A DNA stretch of 64,000 nt from Pseudonocardia hierapolitana (GTDB taxonomy: Bacteria > Actinomycetota > Actinomycetes > Mycobacteriales > Pseudonocardiaceae), in assembly GCF_007994075.1 (NCBI RefSeq), contig NZ_VIWU01000001.1, forward strand, positions 4,340,001-4,404,000. Reading direction: 5' to 3'. Below, one piece after another: positions 48,707 through 58,174 of the stretch. The notes under the pieces were generated by a model. The model was not told the DNA's origin and did no database searches. It saw nothing but the letters and a program-made list of their open reading frames with translations. Every line of letters starts with the position of its first letter. Within the stretch, counting starts at the first letter, position 1. Both the position numbers and the translations under genes were made by a program.

Positions 48707-49671
48707 TGCCGGGCACCCGCAACCCCGTCGCGACGGCGATCATCGGCCTGCTGACGATCGTGCTCGTGGTGGTGCTCGCGTTCAACGGGCCGGCGCTCTT
48801 CGGCGGCGGCACCACATACAAGGCCGAGTTCCGCGAGGCCGCCGGGCTCACGGCGGGCGACATGGTCACGGTGGCGGGTGTCGAGGCGGGCCGCGTCCAG
48901 GACGTCGAGCTCGAGGGCGACCACGTGCTCGTCACGTTCAAGGTCACCGACGCGTGGGTCGGTGACCGCACGTCGGCTTCGATCCAGATCCGCACCCTGC
49001 TCGGCGCCAAGACGCTCGCGCTCGACCCGCAGGGTGACGACGACCTGAACCCCGACCGGACCATCCCGCTCTCCCGCACCTCGTCCCCGTTCGACGTGGT
49101 GGAGGCGTTCGACGGGCTGTCCGGCACCCTCGACCAGATCGACACGGGGCAGCTCGCGCAGAGCCTGAACACGCTCTCGGACACCTTCCGCGACACCCCG
49201 CCGGAGATCCGGGGGGCGCTCGACGGGCTTTCGCGGCTGTCCACCACGATCGCGAGCCGCGACGAGGAGATCCGCAGGCTGCTCGCGGGCACCCATGAGC
49301 TCGCGGGCGTGCTGGCCGACCGCAACGCCGAGGTCGAGAAGCTGCTGAAGGACGGCAACCTGCTGCTCGGCGAGCTCCAGCGCAGGCGGGAGGCGATCAG
49401 CAGGCTCCTCGACGGCACGATCGCGCTGTCCGAGCAGTTGCGCGGGCTCGTCGCCGACAACGAGGAGCAGCTGCGGCCGACGCTGGAGCAGCTCGACCGG
49501 GTGGCCGCGCTGCTGCAGCGCAACCGGGACTCGCTCGGCGCCGGCATCCGCGACCTCGCGGTGTTCGTGCGGCTCTTCGCCAACGCCACGGGCAACGGCG
49601 AGTGGTTCGACAACTACATCTGCGCGCTGCTCCCGCCCTCCGCGGGCCCGATCAACCCAGGGGGCTGCTGA
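48706..49671 (+). CDS. mceC: Mce family protein C
   Basis: A 321-residue Mce subunit, the shortest of the set. N-terminal helix (ATAIIGLLTIVLVVVLAFN), MCE domain (TYKAEFREAAGLTAGDMVTVAGVE through GAKTLALDPQG) and helical tunnel region; the C-terminus ends soon after WFDNYICALLPP and lacks the proline-rich tail of B and D. Its TGA overlaps the mceD ATG (TGATG). Confidence 0.93.
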   Translation: MPGTRNPVATAIIGLLTIVLVVVLAFNGPALFGGGTTYKAEFREAAGLTAGDMVTVAGVEAGRVQDVELEGDHVLVTFKVTDAWVGDRTSASIQIRTLLGAKTLALDPQGDDDLNPDRTIPLSRTSSPFDVVEAFDGLSGTLDQIDTGQLAQSLNTLSDTFRDTPPEIRGALDGLSRLSTTIASRDEEIRRLLAGTHELAGVLADRNAEVEKLLKDGNLLLGELQRRREAISRLLDGTIALSEQLRGLVADNEEQLRPTLEQLDRVAALLQRNRDSLGAGIRDLAVFVRLFANATGNGEWFDNYICALLPPSAGPINPGGC

Positions 49672-51071
49672 TGGGACTCACCCCGACCGACCGCAGGCAG
49701 CTCCAGTTCACCGGGCTCATCGCCGTGATCGCCGTGCTGGTGGCCAGCGCGCTCTACCTCGTGCTCCAGGGCCCGTCCCGGATGATCACCGCCTACTTCA
49801 CGTCGGCGACCGGTGTGTTCGAGGACAACTCGGTGCGGGTGCTGGGCGTGCGGGTCGGCGACATCGTCAGCATCACCCCGGAGGGCACGCGGGTGCGTGT
49901 CGAGATGCGCATCGACGACCCCGACCTCAAGCTGCCCGCCGACGCGATGGCCGTCGTCGTCTCGCCGAGCCTGGTGACCGGCCGCTACATCCAGCTCGCC
50001 CCGACCTGGTCCGGCGGCCCCGAGCTGCGGGACGGCGCCGTGATCCCGCTCGAGCGCACCGCGGTGCCGCTCGGCGTCGACGACCTCGCACGCACCGCCG
50101 ACGAGCTCGCCGACGCGCTGGGGCCCAGCGGCGTCAACGCCCAGGGGGCGCTGTCGGACGCACTCGACGTCGGCGCCGCGAACCTCGACGGCAACGGCCG
50201 CGCGCTGAACGACACGATCCGCAACCTCGGCGAGCTCTCCGGCACCCTCGCCGATTCCCGCGAGGACCTCTTCGGCACGGTGAAGGAGCTCCAGTCCTTC
50301 ACGTCCATGCTCGCCGCGAACGACGGCGAGGTGCGCGAGTTCAACAAGCGGCTCGCCGACGTCGCCGGCTTCCTCGCCGACGAGCGGGGCGACCTGGCCA
50401 CGGCGGTGCGGGAGCTGTCCATCGCGCTCGGCGAGGTGGCCGACTTCGTGCGGGACAACCGGGAGCTCGTCAAGTCCAACGTCGACAAGCTGACGGACGT
50501 CACCGAGGTGGTCGTCGACCAGCGCAAGGCCCTCGCCGAGGTCCTCGACGTCGCGCCGGTGGCGCTCGGCAACCTCTCGCTGGCCTACAACGGCTCGTCC
50601 GGCACGCTCGACGCCCGGGCGGACATCAACGAGCTCACGATGCCGATCCCGGCACTGGTCTGCGAGCTGCTGCGCCGCAGCGGACCGGTGCCGAACGAGC
50701 TCATCGAGCCGTGCGGCAAGCTCGCCCCTGTCCTTGACGGTCTCGTCCCGCTGCCCAGCGCGGCCGACGTGATCACCGCGTTGCAGAGCGGCCAGCCCCC
50801 GCCCGTGCCGGGGCTCGCGTTGCCGACCGAGAAGGACCCCGCGGCACCCCAGGCCGCGTTGCCGCTGCCCGGCCTGCCCGCCCCGTCCGCCCCGTCCGCA
50901 CAGCCGGAGGGGGAGCGGGCGGAGCCGACCTCGCAGCAGCCACGACCGGAGTCGACGCGCCGGGCCGAGCCGGACGACGCCGAGGGGTCCGATCGGAACC
51001 AGGGCGCTGAGCAGGACGAGTCCGACGAACGCTCGGGCGGTCTCTCGGGGCTGTTCGGGGGTGACCGGTGA
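49671..51071 (+). CDS. mceD: Mce family protein D
   Basis: A 466-residue Mce subunit. Helix GLIAVIAVLVASALYLVL, MCE domain (ITAYFTSATGVFEDNSVRVLGVRVGDI through VTGRYIQLAP), helical part and a long Pro/Glu/Arg-rich disordered tail from about residue 375. The tail could reach through the envelope or bind other parts. Stop overlaps the mceE GTG (GTGA). Confidence 0.93.
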   Translation: MGLTPTDRRQLQFTGLIAVIAVLVASALYLVLQGPSRMITAYFTSATGVFEDNSVRVLGVRVGDIVSITPEGTRVRVEMRIDDPDLKLPADAMAVVVSPSLVTGRYIQLAPTWSGGPELRDGAVIPLERTAVPLGVDDLARTADELADALGPSGVNAQGALSDALDVGAANLDGNGRALNDTIRNLGELSGTLADSREDLFGTVKELQSFTSMLAANDGEVREFNKRLADVAGFLADERGDLATAVRELSIALGEVADFVRDNRELVKSNVDKLTDVTEVVVDQRKALAEVLDVAPVALGNLSLAYNGSSGTLDARADINELTMPIPALVCELLRRSGPVPNELIEPCGKLAPVLDGLVPLPSAADVITALQSGQPPPVPGLALPTEKDPAAPQAALPLPGLPAPSAPSAQPEGERAEPTSQQPRPESTRRAEPDDAEGSDRNQGAEQDESDERSGGLSGLFGGDR

Positions 51072-52318
51072 CCCGCCGCATCGCCGCCGCCGCGACCGCC
51101 GCCGTGCTGCTCACGAGCGGCTGCGGCGCGCTGTCGGGCGGCCTGCGGGGCGTCGACCTGCCGGGCGGCGCGAACCTCGGCGACAACCCGTACCGACTGA
51201 CGATCGAGTTCACCGACGTCGTCGACCTCGTGCCGCAGTCGCTGGTGAAGGTGGCCGACGTGCCGGTCGGGACGGTCAGCGACATCAGGGTGGGCCCCGA
51301 CTGGACGGCGGAGGTCACCGTGTTCGTCAACGGTGACGTCGCGCTGCCACCCGACGCCGAGGCCCGGGTGCGCACCACGAGCCTGCTGGGCGAGAAGTTC
51401 GTCGAGCTGCAGGCGCCGCGGAACGCCGCGCCCGGCCGCATCGCCGACGGCGCCACCATCCCGCTGCTGCGCACCAGCCGGGCCGCCGAGGTCGAGGAGG
51501 TGCTCGGCGCGCTGTCGCTGTTGCTCAACGGCGGGGTCGTCGCGCAGATCCGGACGATCGCGGACGAGCTCAACAAGGCCCTCGAGGGCAACGAGCCGGA
51601 GATCCGCGCGCTCCTCGACGACCTCAACGTGCTCGTCGGGGCCCTCGATGACCACAAGGGTGAGATCACGCGGGCCATCGACGAGATCAACCGCCTCGCA
51701 GGCACGCTGCGCGACCGCAGCGGGCAGATCGAGACGGCGCTGCAGGACCTACCGCCTGGCCTGCGCGAGCTGGAGGACCAGCGCGCCAAGCTCGTCGACA
51801 TGCTGCAGGCGCTCGACCGGCTCTCGGGGGTGGCCACCAACGTGGTGAACCGGAGCCGGGACGACGTGGTCGCCGACCTCGAGCTGCTGCGGCCGGTGCT
51901 GGCGAAGCTCGTCGAGTCGGGGCCCGACCTGGTGAACTCGCTGAGCCTGCTGCCCACCTTCCCGTTCAGCGACGGCACGGTCGACGCGTTCGCGGGCGAC
52001 TACTCCAACCTGTACGTCAAGCTCGACCTCGACCTGAGCGAGCTCCTCAAGAACATGGCTCGCTCCGGCGAGCCGTTCCCCGGCCCGGACGGGCCGCTCG
52101 GGATGCTGCCGCCCACCTCGCAGCTGCTCGGGCCGTTGCTCGGCCCGACGAGCCCGTCGCTGCCGGACTTCCCGCTCATCGGCGAGGGCGATCTGCTGCC
52201 GTTGCCCGGTGAGGTGCAGCCGCCGCCGACCTCCGGCTCGGCCGAGCCGCCGGAGGAAGGGGCCGAGCCCACCCGCGAGGGCGGGTTGCTCGGCGGCCTG
52301 CTCGGAGGTGACCGATGA
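51068..52318 (+). CDS. mceE: Mce family lipoprotein E (LprK-like)
   Basis: A 416-residue Mce subunit which is a lipoprotein: the signal peptide ends in the lipobox L-L-T-S-G-C with acylated Cys19, as for all MceE. The MCE domain (YRLTIEFTDVVDLVPQSLVKVADVPVGTV through LLGEKFVELQAP) follows directly, then the helical section and a short Pro-rich tail. GTG start overlaps mceD; TGA overlaps the mceF ATG. Confidence 0.94.
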   Translation: MTRRIAAAATAAVLLTSGCGALSGGLRGVDLPGGANLGDNPYRLTIEFTDVVDLVPQSLVKVADVPVGTVSDIRVGPDWTAEVTVFVNGDVALPPDAEARVRTTSLLGEKFVELQAPRNAAPGRIADGATIPLLRTSRAAEVEEVLGALSLLLNGGVVAQIRTIADELNKALEGNEPEIRALLDDLNVLVGALDDHKGEITRAIDEINRLAGTLRDRSGQIETALQDLPPGLRELEDQRAKLVDMLQALDRLSGVATNVVNRSRDDVVADLELLRPVLAKLVESGPDLVNSLSLLPTFPFSDGTVDAFAGDYSNLYVKLDLDLSELLKNMARSGEPFPGPDGPLGMLPPTSQLLGPLLGPTSPSLPDFPLIGEGDLLPLPGEVQPPPTSGSAEPPEEGAEPTREGGLLGGLLGGDR

Positions 52319-53556
52319 TCACCAGGGTCGTGCGGCTGCAGTTGGTGGCGTTCCTGCTGATCACCGTGCTCGGCGTCGGATACGCCGGGTTCCGCTACGC
52401 CGGGTTCGGCGACCTGTTCGGCGCCACGACCTATCCGGTGCGCGTGCAGCTCGCCCAGTCCGGGGGGATCTTCACCGGCGCCGACGTGACGTACCGGGGT
52501 GTGAGCGTCGGCCGGGTCGGCCCGCTGACGATCACCCCGGAGGGGGTGGAGGCGCAGCTGGACATCCGGCGCGACGCCCCCGCGATCCCCGCCGACGTCG
52601 ACGCGGCCGTGCACAACCTCTCCGCGATCGGCGAGCAGTACGTCGACCTGCTGCCGGCGAGCGACGACGGCCCGTACCTCCAGGACGGTTCGGTGATCCC
52701 GGTGGGCCGCACGAGCACGCCGGTGCCGGTCGAGGAGCTGGTCGTCAGCCTCGACGACTTCGTCCGGTCGGTGCCGCTGGACTCGCTGCGCACCGTCGTC
52801 GGTGAGCTCGGCGACGCCTTCTCCGACACCGCGCTGCCGCTGCAGAAGCTCCTCGACACCACCAACGCGTTCACCGAGGACGCCGTGGAGGCGCTGCCCG
52901 AGACGATCCGCCTCATCGAGGACGGCCGCACGGTGCTCACCACGCAGAACGAGGTCTCGGGCTCCTTCCGGAGCTTCAGCGAGGATCTCGCGCTGCTCGC
53001 CGACCAGCTCGCCGAGTCCGACCCGGACCTGCGCAGGCTCATGGAGACCGGCCCCGAGGCGTCCACCGAGATCAGGGGCCTGCTGCGGGAGAGCGGCAGC
53101 GGCCTCGGACAGCTCATCGCCGACCTGCTGACGATCTCGCGCGTCGCCGAGCCGCGCCAGGCCGCGCTCCGCCAGATCCTCGTCACCTACCCGGGCGTCA
53201 CGACCACGACGTACACCGTCGTGCCCGGCGACGGCACCGCGCACCTCGGGCTCGTGCTCAGCAACCTCTTCGACCCGCCGCCCTGCACCCGGGGCTACGA
53301 GGGCACCAACCGGCGCCCCGGCAGCGACGTGTCGGAGGCGCCGATCAACCGCAAGGCATACTGCGCCGAACCCCAGGGGAGCCCGATCGACGTCCGAGGC
53401 GCGCAGAACGTCCCGGACGCGAAGACCCCGACGGCGCCCGCCGACGCCCCGTCCGGGCCCCCGAGGGGTGGCCTGCCCGCCGGATCCGCTCCCGTGATCC
53501 CCGACCGCGTCGGCTCGCTCCCGCCGCTCAGCTCCCTGGCCCAGATCCTCAGTTGA
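52315..53556 (+). CDS. mceF: Mce family protein F
   Basis: A 413-residue Mce subunit completing the A-F set. N-terminal helix (LQLVAFLLITVLGVGYAGF), MCE domain (YPVRVQLAQSGGIFTGADVTYRGVSVGRV through IGEQYVDLLPA), helical region, and a C-terminal domain with two Cys (PPCTRGY, AYCAEPQ). Gap to the next gene is 42 bases, the first clear space after mceB. Confidence 0.93.
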   Translation: MITRVVRLQLVAFLLITVLGVGYAGFRYAGFGDLFGATTYPVRVQLAQSGGIFTGADVTYRGVSVGRVGPLTITPEGVEAQLDIRRDAPAIPADVDAAVHNLSAIGEQYVDLLPASDDGPYLQDGSVIPVGRTSTPVPVEELVVSLDDFVRSVPLDSLRTVVGELGDAFSDTALPLQKLLDTTNAFTEDAVEALPETIRLIEDGRTVLTTQNEVSGSFRSFSEDLALLADQLAESDPDLRRLMETGPEASTEIRGLLRESGSGLGQLIADLLTISRVAEPRQAALRQILVTYPGVTTTTYTVVPGDGTAHLGLVLSNLFDPPPCTRGYEGTNRRPGSDVSEAPINRKAYCAEPQGSPIDVRGAQNVPDAKTPTAPADAPSGPPRGGLPAGSAPVIPDRVGSLPPLSSLAQILS

Positions 53557-53598
53557 CCCTGGACATCCGCGCCGACCCGACCCCCGACGGAGAGCCGC

Positions 53599-54168
53599 AT
53601 GACCGTCCTCGAGAAGCCCATCACGCAACAGAAGGACCCGGATCCGGCGCCGCCGCGGCGCCGTTTCGAGATCACCCCCGTGCGCGCGCTCGCCGCGCTG
53701 GTGGCGCTCGCCGCGCTCGCCGCCCTGTTCTTCGGCGGCCGGTGGGTCCTCGCGCTCGGCGACGAGGGGCTGGAGCTCGCGGCCGAGCGCGAGGCCGTGC
53801 TGGTCGACGCCCGCCAGGCCGCGATCAACCTGAACACCCTCGACTACCAGAACGTCGCCCCCGGGCTGGACCTGTGGGAGCAGACGTCGACCGGCACCCT
53901 GCTCGACGAGTTCCGCGCGAACCGCGCCGAGTACGAGCAGGTCGTCACGCAGGCCAAGCGGGTCACGGTCGCCACCGTGCCGGACGCCGGCGTCGCCGAG
54001 CTGGACGTGCGTGCCGGTACCGCCCGCGTGCTGGTGGCCGTCGACGTCGAGGTCCGGCCGGAGGGCCAGGGTCCCGTGGTCACCCGCCAGCGGCTCGAGC
54101 TGGAGATGACCCGCACCGACCAGGGCTGGAAGGCGAGCCGGGTGGCCCCGGTCCGCACGCCGAGCTGA
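53599..54168 (+). CDS. Mce-associated membrane protein
   Basis: A 189-residue single-pass protein: short cytoplasmic start, helix (ALAALVALAALAALFFGGRWVLAL), then an extracytoplasmic domain with the pattern AREAVLVDARQAAINLNTLDY-like residues seen in Mam proteins downstream of mce operons. These are thought to stabilise the Mce complex. NTF2-like fold is likely. Followed after 14 bases by a second Mam-type gene. Confidence 0.85.
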   Translation: MTVLEKPITQQKDPDPAPPRRRFEITPVRALAALVALAALAALFFGGRWVLALGDEGLELAAEREAVLVDARQAAINLNTLDYQNVAPGLDLWEQTSTGTLLDEFRANRAEYEQVVTQAKRVTVATVPDAGVAELDVRAGTARVLVAVDVEVRPEGQGPVVTRQRLELEMTRTDQGWKASRVAPVRTPS

Positions 54169-54182
54169 CAGGAGCACCCCGA

Positions 54183-55184
54183 ATGCCACCTCGTCCGCGT
54201 TCCCCGCGCCCCCGCCCGACCCCGTCCCGCCGCCCCCGGGTGGCCGGGATGGCGCCCGCCGTGCCCCGCCCTTCCGAGCGGATCGAGGACGGACCGGGCG
54301 ACGCCGCCGACAGCAGGGTGGCCGCACCGCCCGACCGCAAGCCCGAGGCCGCGCCGCCGGCGGGCCCGGACCGGAACGGGGGCGGCAAGGCCAGGCCGAA
54401 GCGCCCGCGCCCGAAGCCCGCTCCCGCCGGCGAGGCCGCTCCCGCCGCGGATCTCGAGGCCGAGGGGGAGACCTCCGGCCGGACCGAGCAGCTGCCGGTG
54501 GTCGCGGCCGGGAAGCGGGCGAAGGCCGCGGGCGAGCCCGGCCGGAAGACGGCCCGCACCGGCGCGGCCGAACCCGCGGAGTCCACCCCGGCCACCGCGA
54601 CCGCGGACGGCACGGGCGACGACGCCACCGAGCCCTCCGCGGCAGGTCGCGGGGCCCGGCTCACCGCCCTCGTGCGACGCAGGGCCGTGCCGTTGCTCGC
54701 GGTGGCGGTGCTCGTGCTCGCCACCGTGGCCGTGGTCGCAGGCGTCCAGGACGCGCGCCTGCGCGGCACCCCGGCGGCGGCCAACACCGCGCTGGTCGAC
54801 GTCGGGACCACCACGGAGGTGGCCGGCCAGCTGTCCGACGCGATCGAGACCGTGTACTCGTTCGACTTCGCGCGGCTCGACGAGAACGAGAACGCCGCCC
54901 GCGACGTGATCACGCCGGAGTTCGCGGCCGAGTTCGACCGCCTGTTCGGCGAGGTCAGGGCCCGGGCGCCGGAGCAGCAGGCGGTGGTGTCGGCCACGGT
55001 CACCCGCACGGCGGTCAAGGAGATCACCGGTGACCGGGCCGTGCTGATCGCGTTCGTCGACCAGCAGGCCACCCGTGCCGCGCCGGACGCGCAGTCGCAG
55101 CAGCTCGCCGCGGCCGGCCGCCTCGCGGTCACGGGGGAGCGGGTGGACGGCCGCTGGAAGATCGCCGCCGTCACGCCACTCTGA
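54183..55184 (+). CDS. Mce-associated membrane protein with long disordered N-terminus
   Basis: A 333-residue protein. About 160 N-terminal residues are Pro/Ala/Arg-rich and disordered, then one membrane helix (AVPLLAVAVLVLATVAVVAGV), then an NTF2-like outer domain (VYSFDFARLDENENAARDVITPEFAAEFDRLF). The same helix-plus-domain plan as the previous gene marks it as Mam family. CAGGAG precedes the ATG by eight bases. It is the last gene of the mce unit and lies directly before the rplJ leader. Confidence 0.82.
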   Translation: MPPRPRSPRPRPTPSRRPRVAGMAPAVPRPSERIEDGPGDAADSRVAAPPDRKPEAAPPAGPDRNGGGKARPKRPRPKPAPAGEAAPAADLEAEGETSGRTEQLPVVAAGKRAKAAGEPGRKTARTGAAEPAESTPATATADGTGDDATEPSAAGRGARLTALVRRRAVPLLAVAVLVLATVAVVAGVQDARLRGTPAAANTALVDVGTTTEVAGQLSDAIETVYSFDFARLDENENAARDVITPEFAAEFDRLFGEVRARAPEQQAVVSATVTRTAVKEITGDRAVLIAFVDQQATRAAPDAQSQQLAAAGRLAVTGERVDGRWKIAAVTPL

Positions 55185-55224
55185 CCCGTCTCGCGGGACA
55201 CCGGACCGGGTCGCGTATCCTGGA

Positions 55225-55445
55225 CGACGGTTCCACCGAAGACCGCAGGTCTGTGCCCCTCACCGGGCACACGAAGGCCCCGCATCCGCGGGCGGCCCGC
55301 GCAGGAGGACGAGGTCATCGCGGGGTGCGCTCGTGCGCGCCCCTCGCCACGCCCCGTGCGCTCCTGCGCCGGGGCGTTCGTCGTTTCCGAGGTCGTCGGT
55401 GGGTGCGAACCGCAGGAAGAACACCGACCACGACGAGAGGAGGCG
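55225..55445 (+). ncRNA. ribosomal protein L10 leader (rplJL autoregulatory region)
   Basis: The 264-base gap before rplJ has no gene and is rich in pairing segments. Its place and its arrangement (GAAGACCGCAGG-type start, several stems, then an attenuator stem) fit the L10 leader, to which the L10-L12 complex binds to repress its own operon. A TATCCT at 55216-55221 could be the -10 of this transcript. Assignment rests on position and general form, not on a covariance search. Confidence 0.7.
55351..55376 (+). terminator. attenuator hairpin in the L10 leader
   Basis: GCCCCG-TGCGC and GCGC-CGGGGC form a stem around TCCT, followed by GTTCGTCGTTT, the most T-rich stretch of the leader. It lies 73 bases before rplJ and could stop transcription when L10 is in excess. 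Confidence 0.55.
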
Positions 55446-55448
55446 AGG

Positions 55449-56015
55449 ATGGCCCGACCCGACAAGGTCGCGGCGGTCGAGGAGATCGCCGAGAACTTCC
55501 GGGGCGCGTCCGCCTCGGTGGTCACCGAGTACCGCGGCCTCACGATGTCCCAGCTGACGACCCTGCGCCGGTCGCTCGGCGACGGCGCGACCTACCGCGT
55601 CGCCAAGAACACGCTGGTCAAGCGCGCTGCCGAGGACGCGGGCGTCGAAGGGCTCGAGCAGCTGCTCGTCGGCCCGACGGCGATCACGTTCATCACCGGC
55701 GAGCCCGTCGACGCCGCCAAGGCGCTGCGCGACTTCGCCAGGGCCAACCAGGGCCTGGTGATCAAGGGTGGCTACATGGACGGTCGCACGCTGACCGTCG
55801 CAGAGGTCAACCAGCTCGCCGACCTGGAGTCCCGCGAGGTCCTGCTGTCGAAGCTGGCCGGCGCGATGAAGGGCACCATGGCCAAGGCCGCAGGCCTGTT
55901 CGCCGCCCCGGCGTCGCAGGTGGCCCGCCTGGCCCAGGCGCTGGCCGACAAGCGCGCGGAGGAGGGCGGTGCGGCTCCGGCCGAGGCCGCCACCGACTCC
56001 GAGACCGCGAGCTGA
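55449..56015 (+). CDS. rplJ: 50S ribosomal protein L10
   Basis: A 188-residue L10, base of the L12 stalk. [39 protein letters not shown] and [13 protein letters not shown] are diagnostic; the C-terminal helix that binds L12 dimers is [31 protein letters not shown] gives a strong ribosome site. Followed by rplL after 37 bases. Confidence 0.97.
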   Translation: MARPDKVAAVEEIAENFRGASASVVTEYRGLTMSQLTTLRRSLGDGATYRVAKNTLVKRAAEDAGVEGLEQLLVGPTAITFITGEPVDAAKALRDFARANQGLVIKGGYMDGRTLTVAEVNQLADLESREVLLSKLAGAMKGTMAKAAGLFAAPASQVARLAQALADKRAEEGGAAPAEAATDSETAS

Positions 56016-56052
56016 CCACCCCCCGTACCGCACCACTGGAAGAGGAACCACC

Positions 56053-56445
56053 ATGGCGAAGCTGTCCACCGACGAGCTGCTCGAGGCCTTCAAGGACCTC
56101 ACCCTCATCGAGCTCTCGGAGTTCGTGAAGAAGTTCGAGGAGACCTTCGACGTCACCGCGGCCGCTCCGGTCGCCGTCGCCGCTGCCGGCCCGGCCGCCG
56201 CCGGCGCCCCGGCCGAGGCCGCCGAGGAGAAGGACGAGTTCAACGTCGTCCTCGAGGCCGCCGGTGACAAGAAGATCCAGGTCATCAAGGTCGTCCGCGA
56301 GCTCGTCTCGGGCCTGGGCCTCAAGGAGGCCAAGGACCTCGTCGAGTCGGCCCCGAAGCCGATCCTCGAGGCGGTCGCCAAGGACGCCGCCGAGGCGGCC
56401 AAGACCAAGCTCGAGGAGGCCGGCGCCAAGGTCAGCCTGAGCTGA
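56053..56445 (+). CDS. rplL: 50S ribosomal protein L7/L12
   Basis: A 130-residue stalk protein. N-terminal dimerisation domain ([27 protein letters not shown], in order), Ala/Pro-rich hinge, and the C-terminal factor-binding domain [21 protein letters not shown] with [30 protein letters not shown] precedes the ATG. It recruits translation GTPases. Confidence 0.97.
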   Translation: MAKLSTDELLEAFKDLTLIELSEFVKKFEETFDVTAAAPVAVAAAGPAAAGAPAEAAEEKDEFNVVLEAAGDKKIQVIKVVRELVSGLGLKEAKDLVESAPKPILEAVAKDAAEAAKTKLEEAGAKVSLS

Positions 56446-56461
56446 CACCCGGCACCGTCCG

Positions 56462-56495
56462 ACGAAGCGGCATCCCCTCGGGGGTGCCGCTTCGT
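56462..56495. terminator. bidirectional terminator after rplL
   Basis: ACGAAGCGGCA and TGCCGCTTCGT pair perfectly over 11 bases with an inner CCCC/GGGG stem, giving about 16 pairs around a two-to-four-base loop, then TGCTTT. It separates rplL from the convergent acyl-CoA ligase gene. Confidence 0.88.
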
Positions 56496-56506
56496 GCTTT
56501 CCGGGG

Positions 56507-58174
56507 TCAGCCCCTGGCGCGCAGCTCGCGCCGCAGCAGCTTGCCCGTCACCGTCTTCGGGATCTCGTCCAGGAACTCCACCTGACGCGGGTACTTGTAG
56601 GCCGCCATCCGCTCCCGGCAGAACGCGATCAGCTCGGCCTCGTCGGCGCTGCGCCCCGGCCGGAGGCTGACATAGGCCTTCACCGTCTCACCGCGGTACG
56701 GGTGCGGCACGCCGACCACCGCCGCCTCCCGCACGGCGTCGTGCTCGTAGAGCACGTCCTCCACCTCGCGCGGCCACACCTTGTAGCCGCCTGCGTTGAT
56801 CTGGTCCTTCTTGCGGTCGACGATGTAGAACCAGCCGTCCGTGTCCATGTACCCGACGTCCCCGGTGTGCAGCGCCCCGCCGGGGATCGCGCGCTCGGTC
56901 TCCTCCGGCTTGTTCCAGTAGCCGGGCACGACCTGGGGACCGCTCGTCACGATCTCGCCGATCTCGCCGGGTGGGAGCTCCTCCCCGTCGTCGCCGAGGA
57001 TGCGCACGACGGTGTTGTAGAGCGGCACGCCGACCGACAGCGCACCGGACGCGTCGTCCACCGGCGCCTCGGCCCCCTTCGGCACGCCGTGCGACGGCGA
57101 GGTGGTCTCGGTGAGCCCGTAGATGTTGTGGATGTACCGGCCGAACGTCGCCGAGAACGCCTTCACCGTCGACGGTGGGATGGGCGCTCCGCCCGACCAG
57201 ATCTTCTCCAGGGACGCGAGCGCGTCGCGCTCGGCGTCGGGGGCGTTCATCAGCGCGATGAACACGGTGATCGAGCCGACCGTGAACGTCGGACGCTGCT
57301 CGCGGATCACGTCGATCGCGAGCGCGGGCTCGAACCGGTGGAACAGCACGAGCGGAGCGCCGAGCAGCAGCGCCGTGGTGATCCCGGCGATGAGCCCGGT
57401 GATGTGGAACAGCGGGGCCACGCCGAGCACGACGTCGTCGGCGTCGAGGTTGCACCACTCGCGGTAGGCCTGGCTGTTGAACACCACGTTCCGGTGGGTG
57501 TTCATGGCGCCCTTGGGCGGGCCGGTGGTGCCGGACGTGTAGGTGAGGAACGCGGTGTCGTCGGGCGAGAACGCCACCGGGGGCGGGGTCCCCCCGCGGA
57601 ACCGGCCGATCAGCTCTCCCATGTCGAGCGTGCCCGGCACGTCGATGTGCTCGGACCCGCCGAAGGCGCGCGGGTCGTTCCGGCTCTGGTACTCGAGCTC
57701 GGACGTCGTGACCACGGTCCGCACCCCGGTGCGCCCGACCACGTCGGCCGCGACGTCGCGATAGAGGCTCTGCAGACACACCAGCACCCGGGCGCCCGAG
57801 TCGGTGAGCAGGAGCTCCAGCTCGCGCTGCCGGTTCATCGGGTTGATCGGCACGGCGACGCCGCCCGCCTTCCATGTGCCGAGGAGCCCGATGACGAACT
57901 GCGGCACGTTCTGCAGGTACAGCCCCACCCGGTCGCCCGCCGCCAGGCCGGAGTCGAGGAGACCGGCGGCGAACGCGTCGGAGAGCTCGTCGAGCTCGCG
58001 CAGCGTGATCCGGCCGTCGAAGTACCGCACGGCGTCGCCGCCGGGGTTGCGCGCCACCGCGGCCCGGAACATGGCCAGTGCGTCGCCGTGCTCGAGCTCC
58101 AGATCGTGCGGCTGCCCGGCGGCGTAGCGCGCCAGCCACGGCCGCGCGTCGTACGTGCTCGTAGCGGACTCCAT
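56507..58174 (-). CDS. AMP-dependent acyl-CoA synthetase/ligase
   Basis: A 555-residue adenylate-forming enzyme. YTSGTTGPPKGAMNTH is the P-loop, IYGLTETT the A5 motif, TGDVGYMDTDGWFYIVDRKK the A7-A8 region, and the catalytic lysine is in TVTGKLLRRELR. It activates a fatty or aromatic acid to the CoA ester. The ATG is supported by GGGAGG nine bases upstream. It is a monocistronic insert between rplL and rpoB on the opposite strand; its promoter lies in the shared gap with rpoB. Only about a third of its residues look alike with the ligase at 15979, so they are not recent copies. Confidence 0.9.
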   Translation of the reverse strand: MESATSTYDARPWLARYAAGQPHDLELEHGDALAMFRAAVARNPGGDAVRYFDGRITLRELDELSDAFAAGLLDSGLAAGDRVGLYLQNVPQFVIGLLGTWKAGGVAVPINPMNRQRELELLLTDSGARVLVCLQSLYRDVAADVVGRTGVRTVVTTSELEYQSRNDPRAFGGSEHIDVPGTLDMGELIGRFRGGTPPPVAFSPDDTAFLTYTSGTTGPPKGAMNTHRNVVFNSQAYREWCNLDADDVVLGVAPLFHITGLIAGITTALLLGAPLVLFHRFEPALAIDVIREQRPTFTVGSITVFIALMNAPDAERDALASLEKIWSGGAPIPPSTVKAFSATFGRYIHNIYGLTETTSPSHGVPKGAEAPVDDASGALSVGVPLYNTVVRILGDDGEELPPGEIGEIVTSGPQVVPGYWNKPEETERAIPGGALHTGDVGYMDTDGWFYIVDRKKDQINAGGYKVWPREVEDVLYEHDAVREAAVVGVPHPYRGETVKAYVSLRPGRSADEAELIAFCRERMAAYKYPRQVEFLDEIPKTVTGKLLRRELRARG

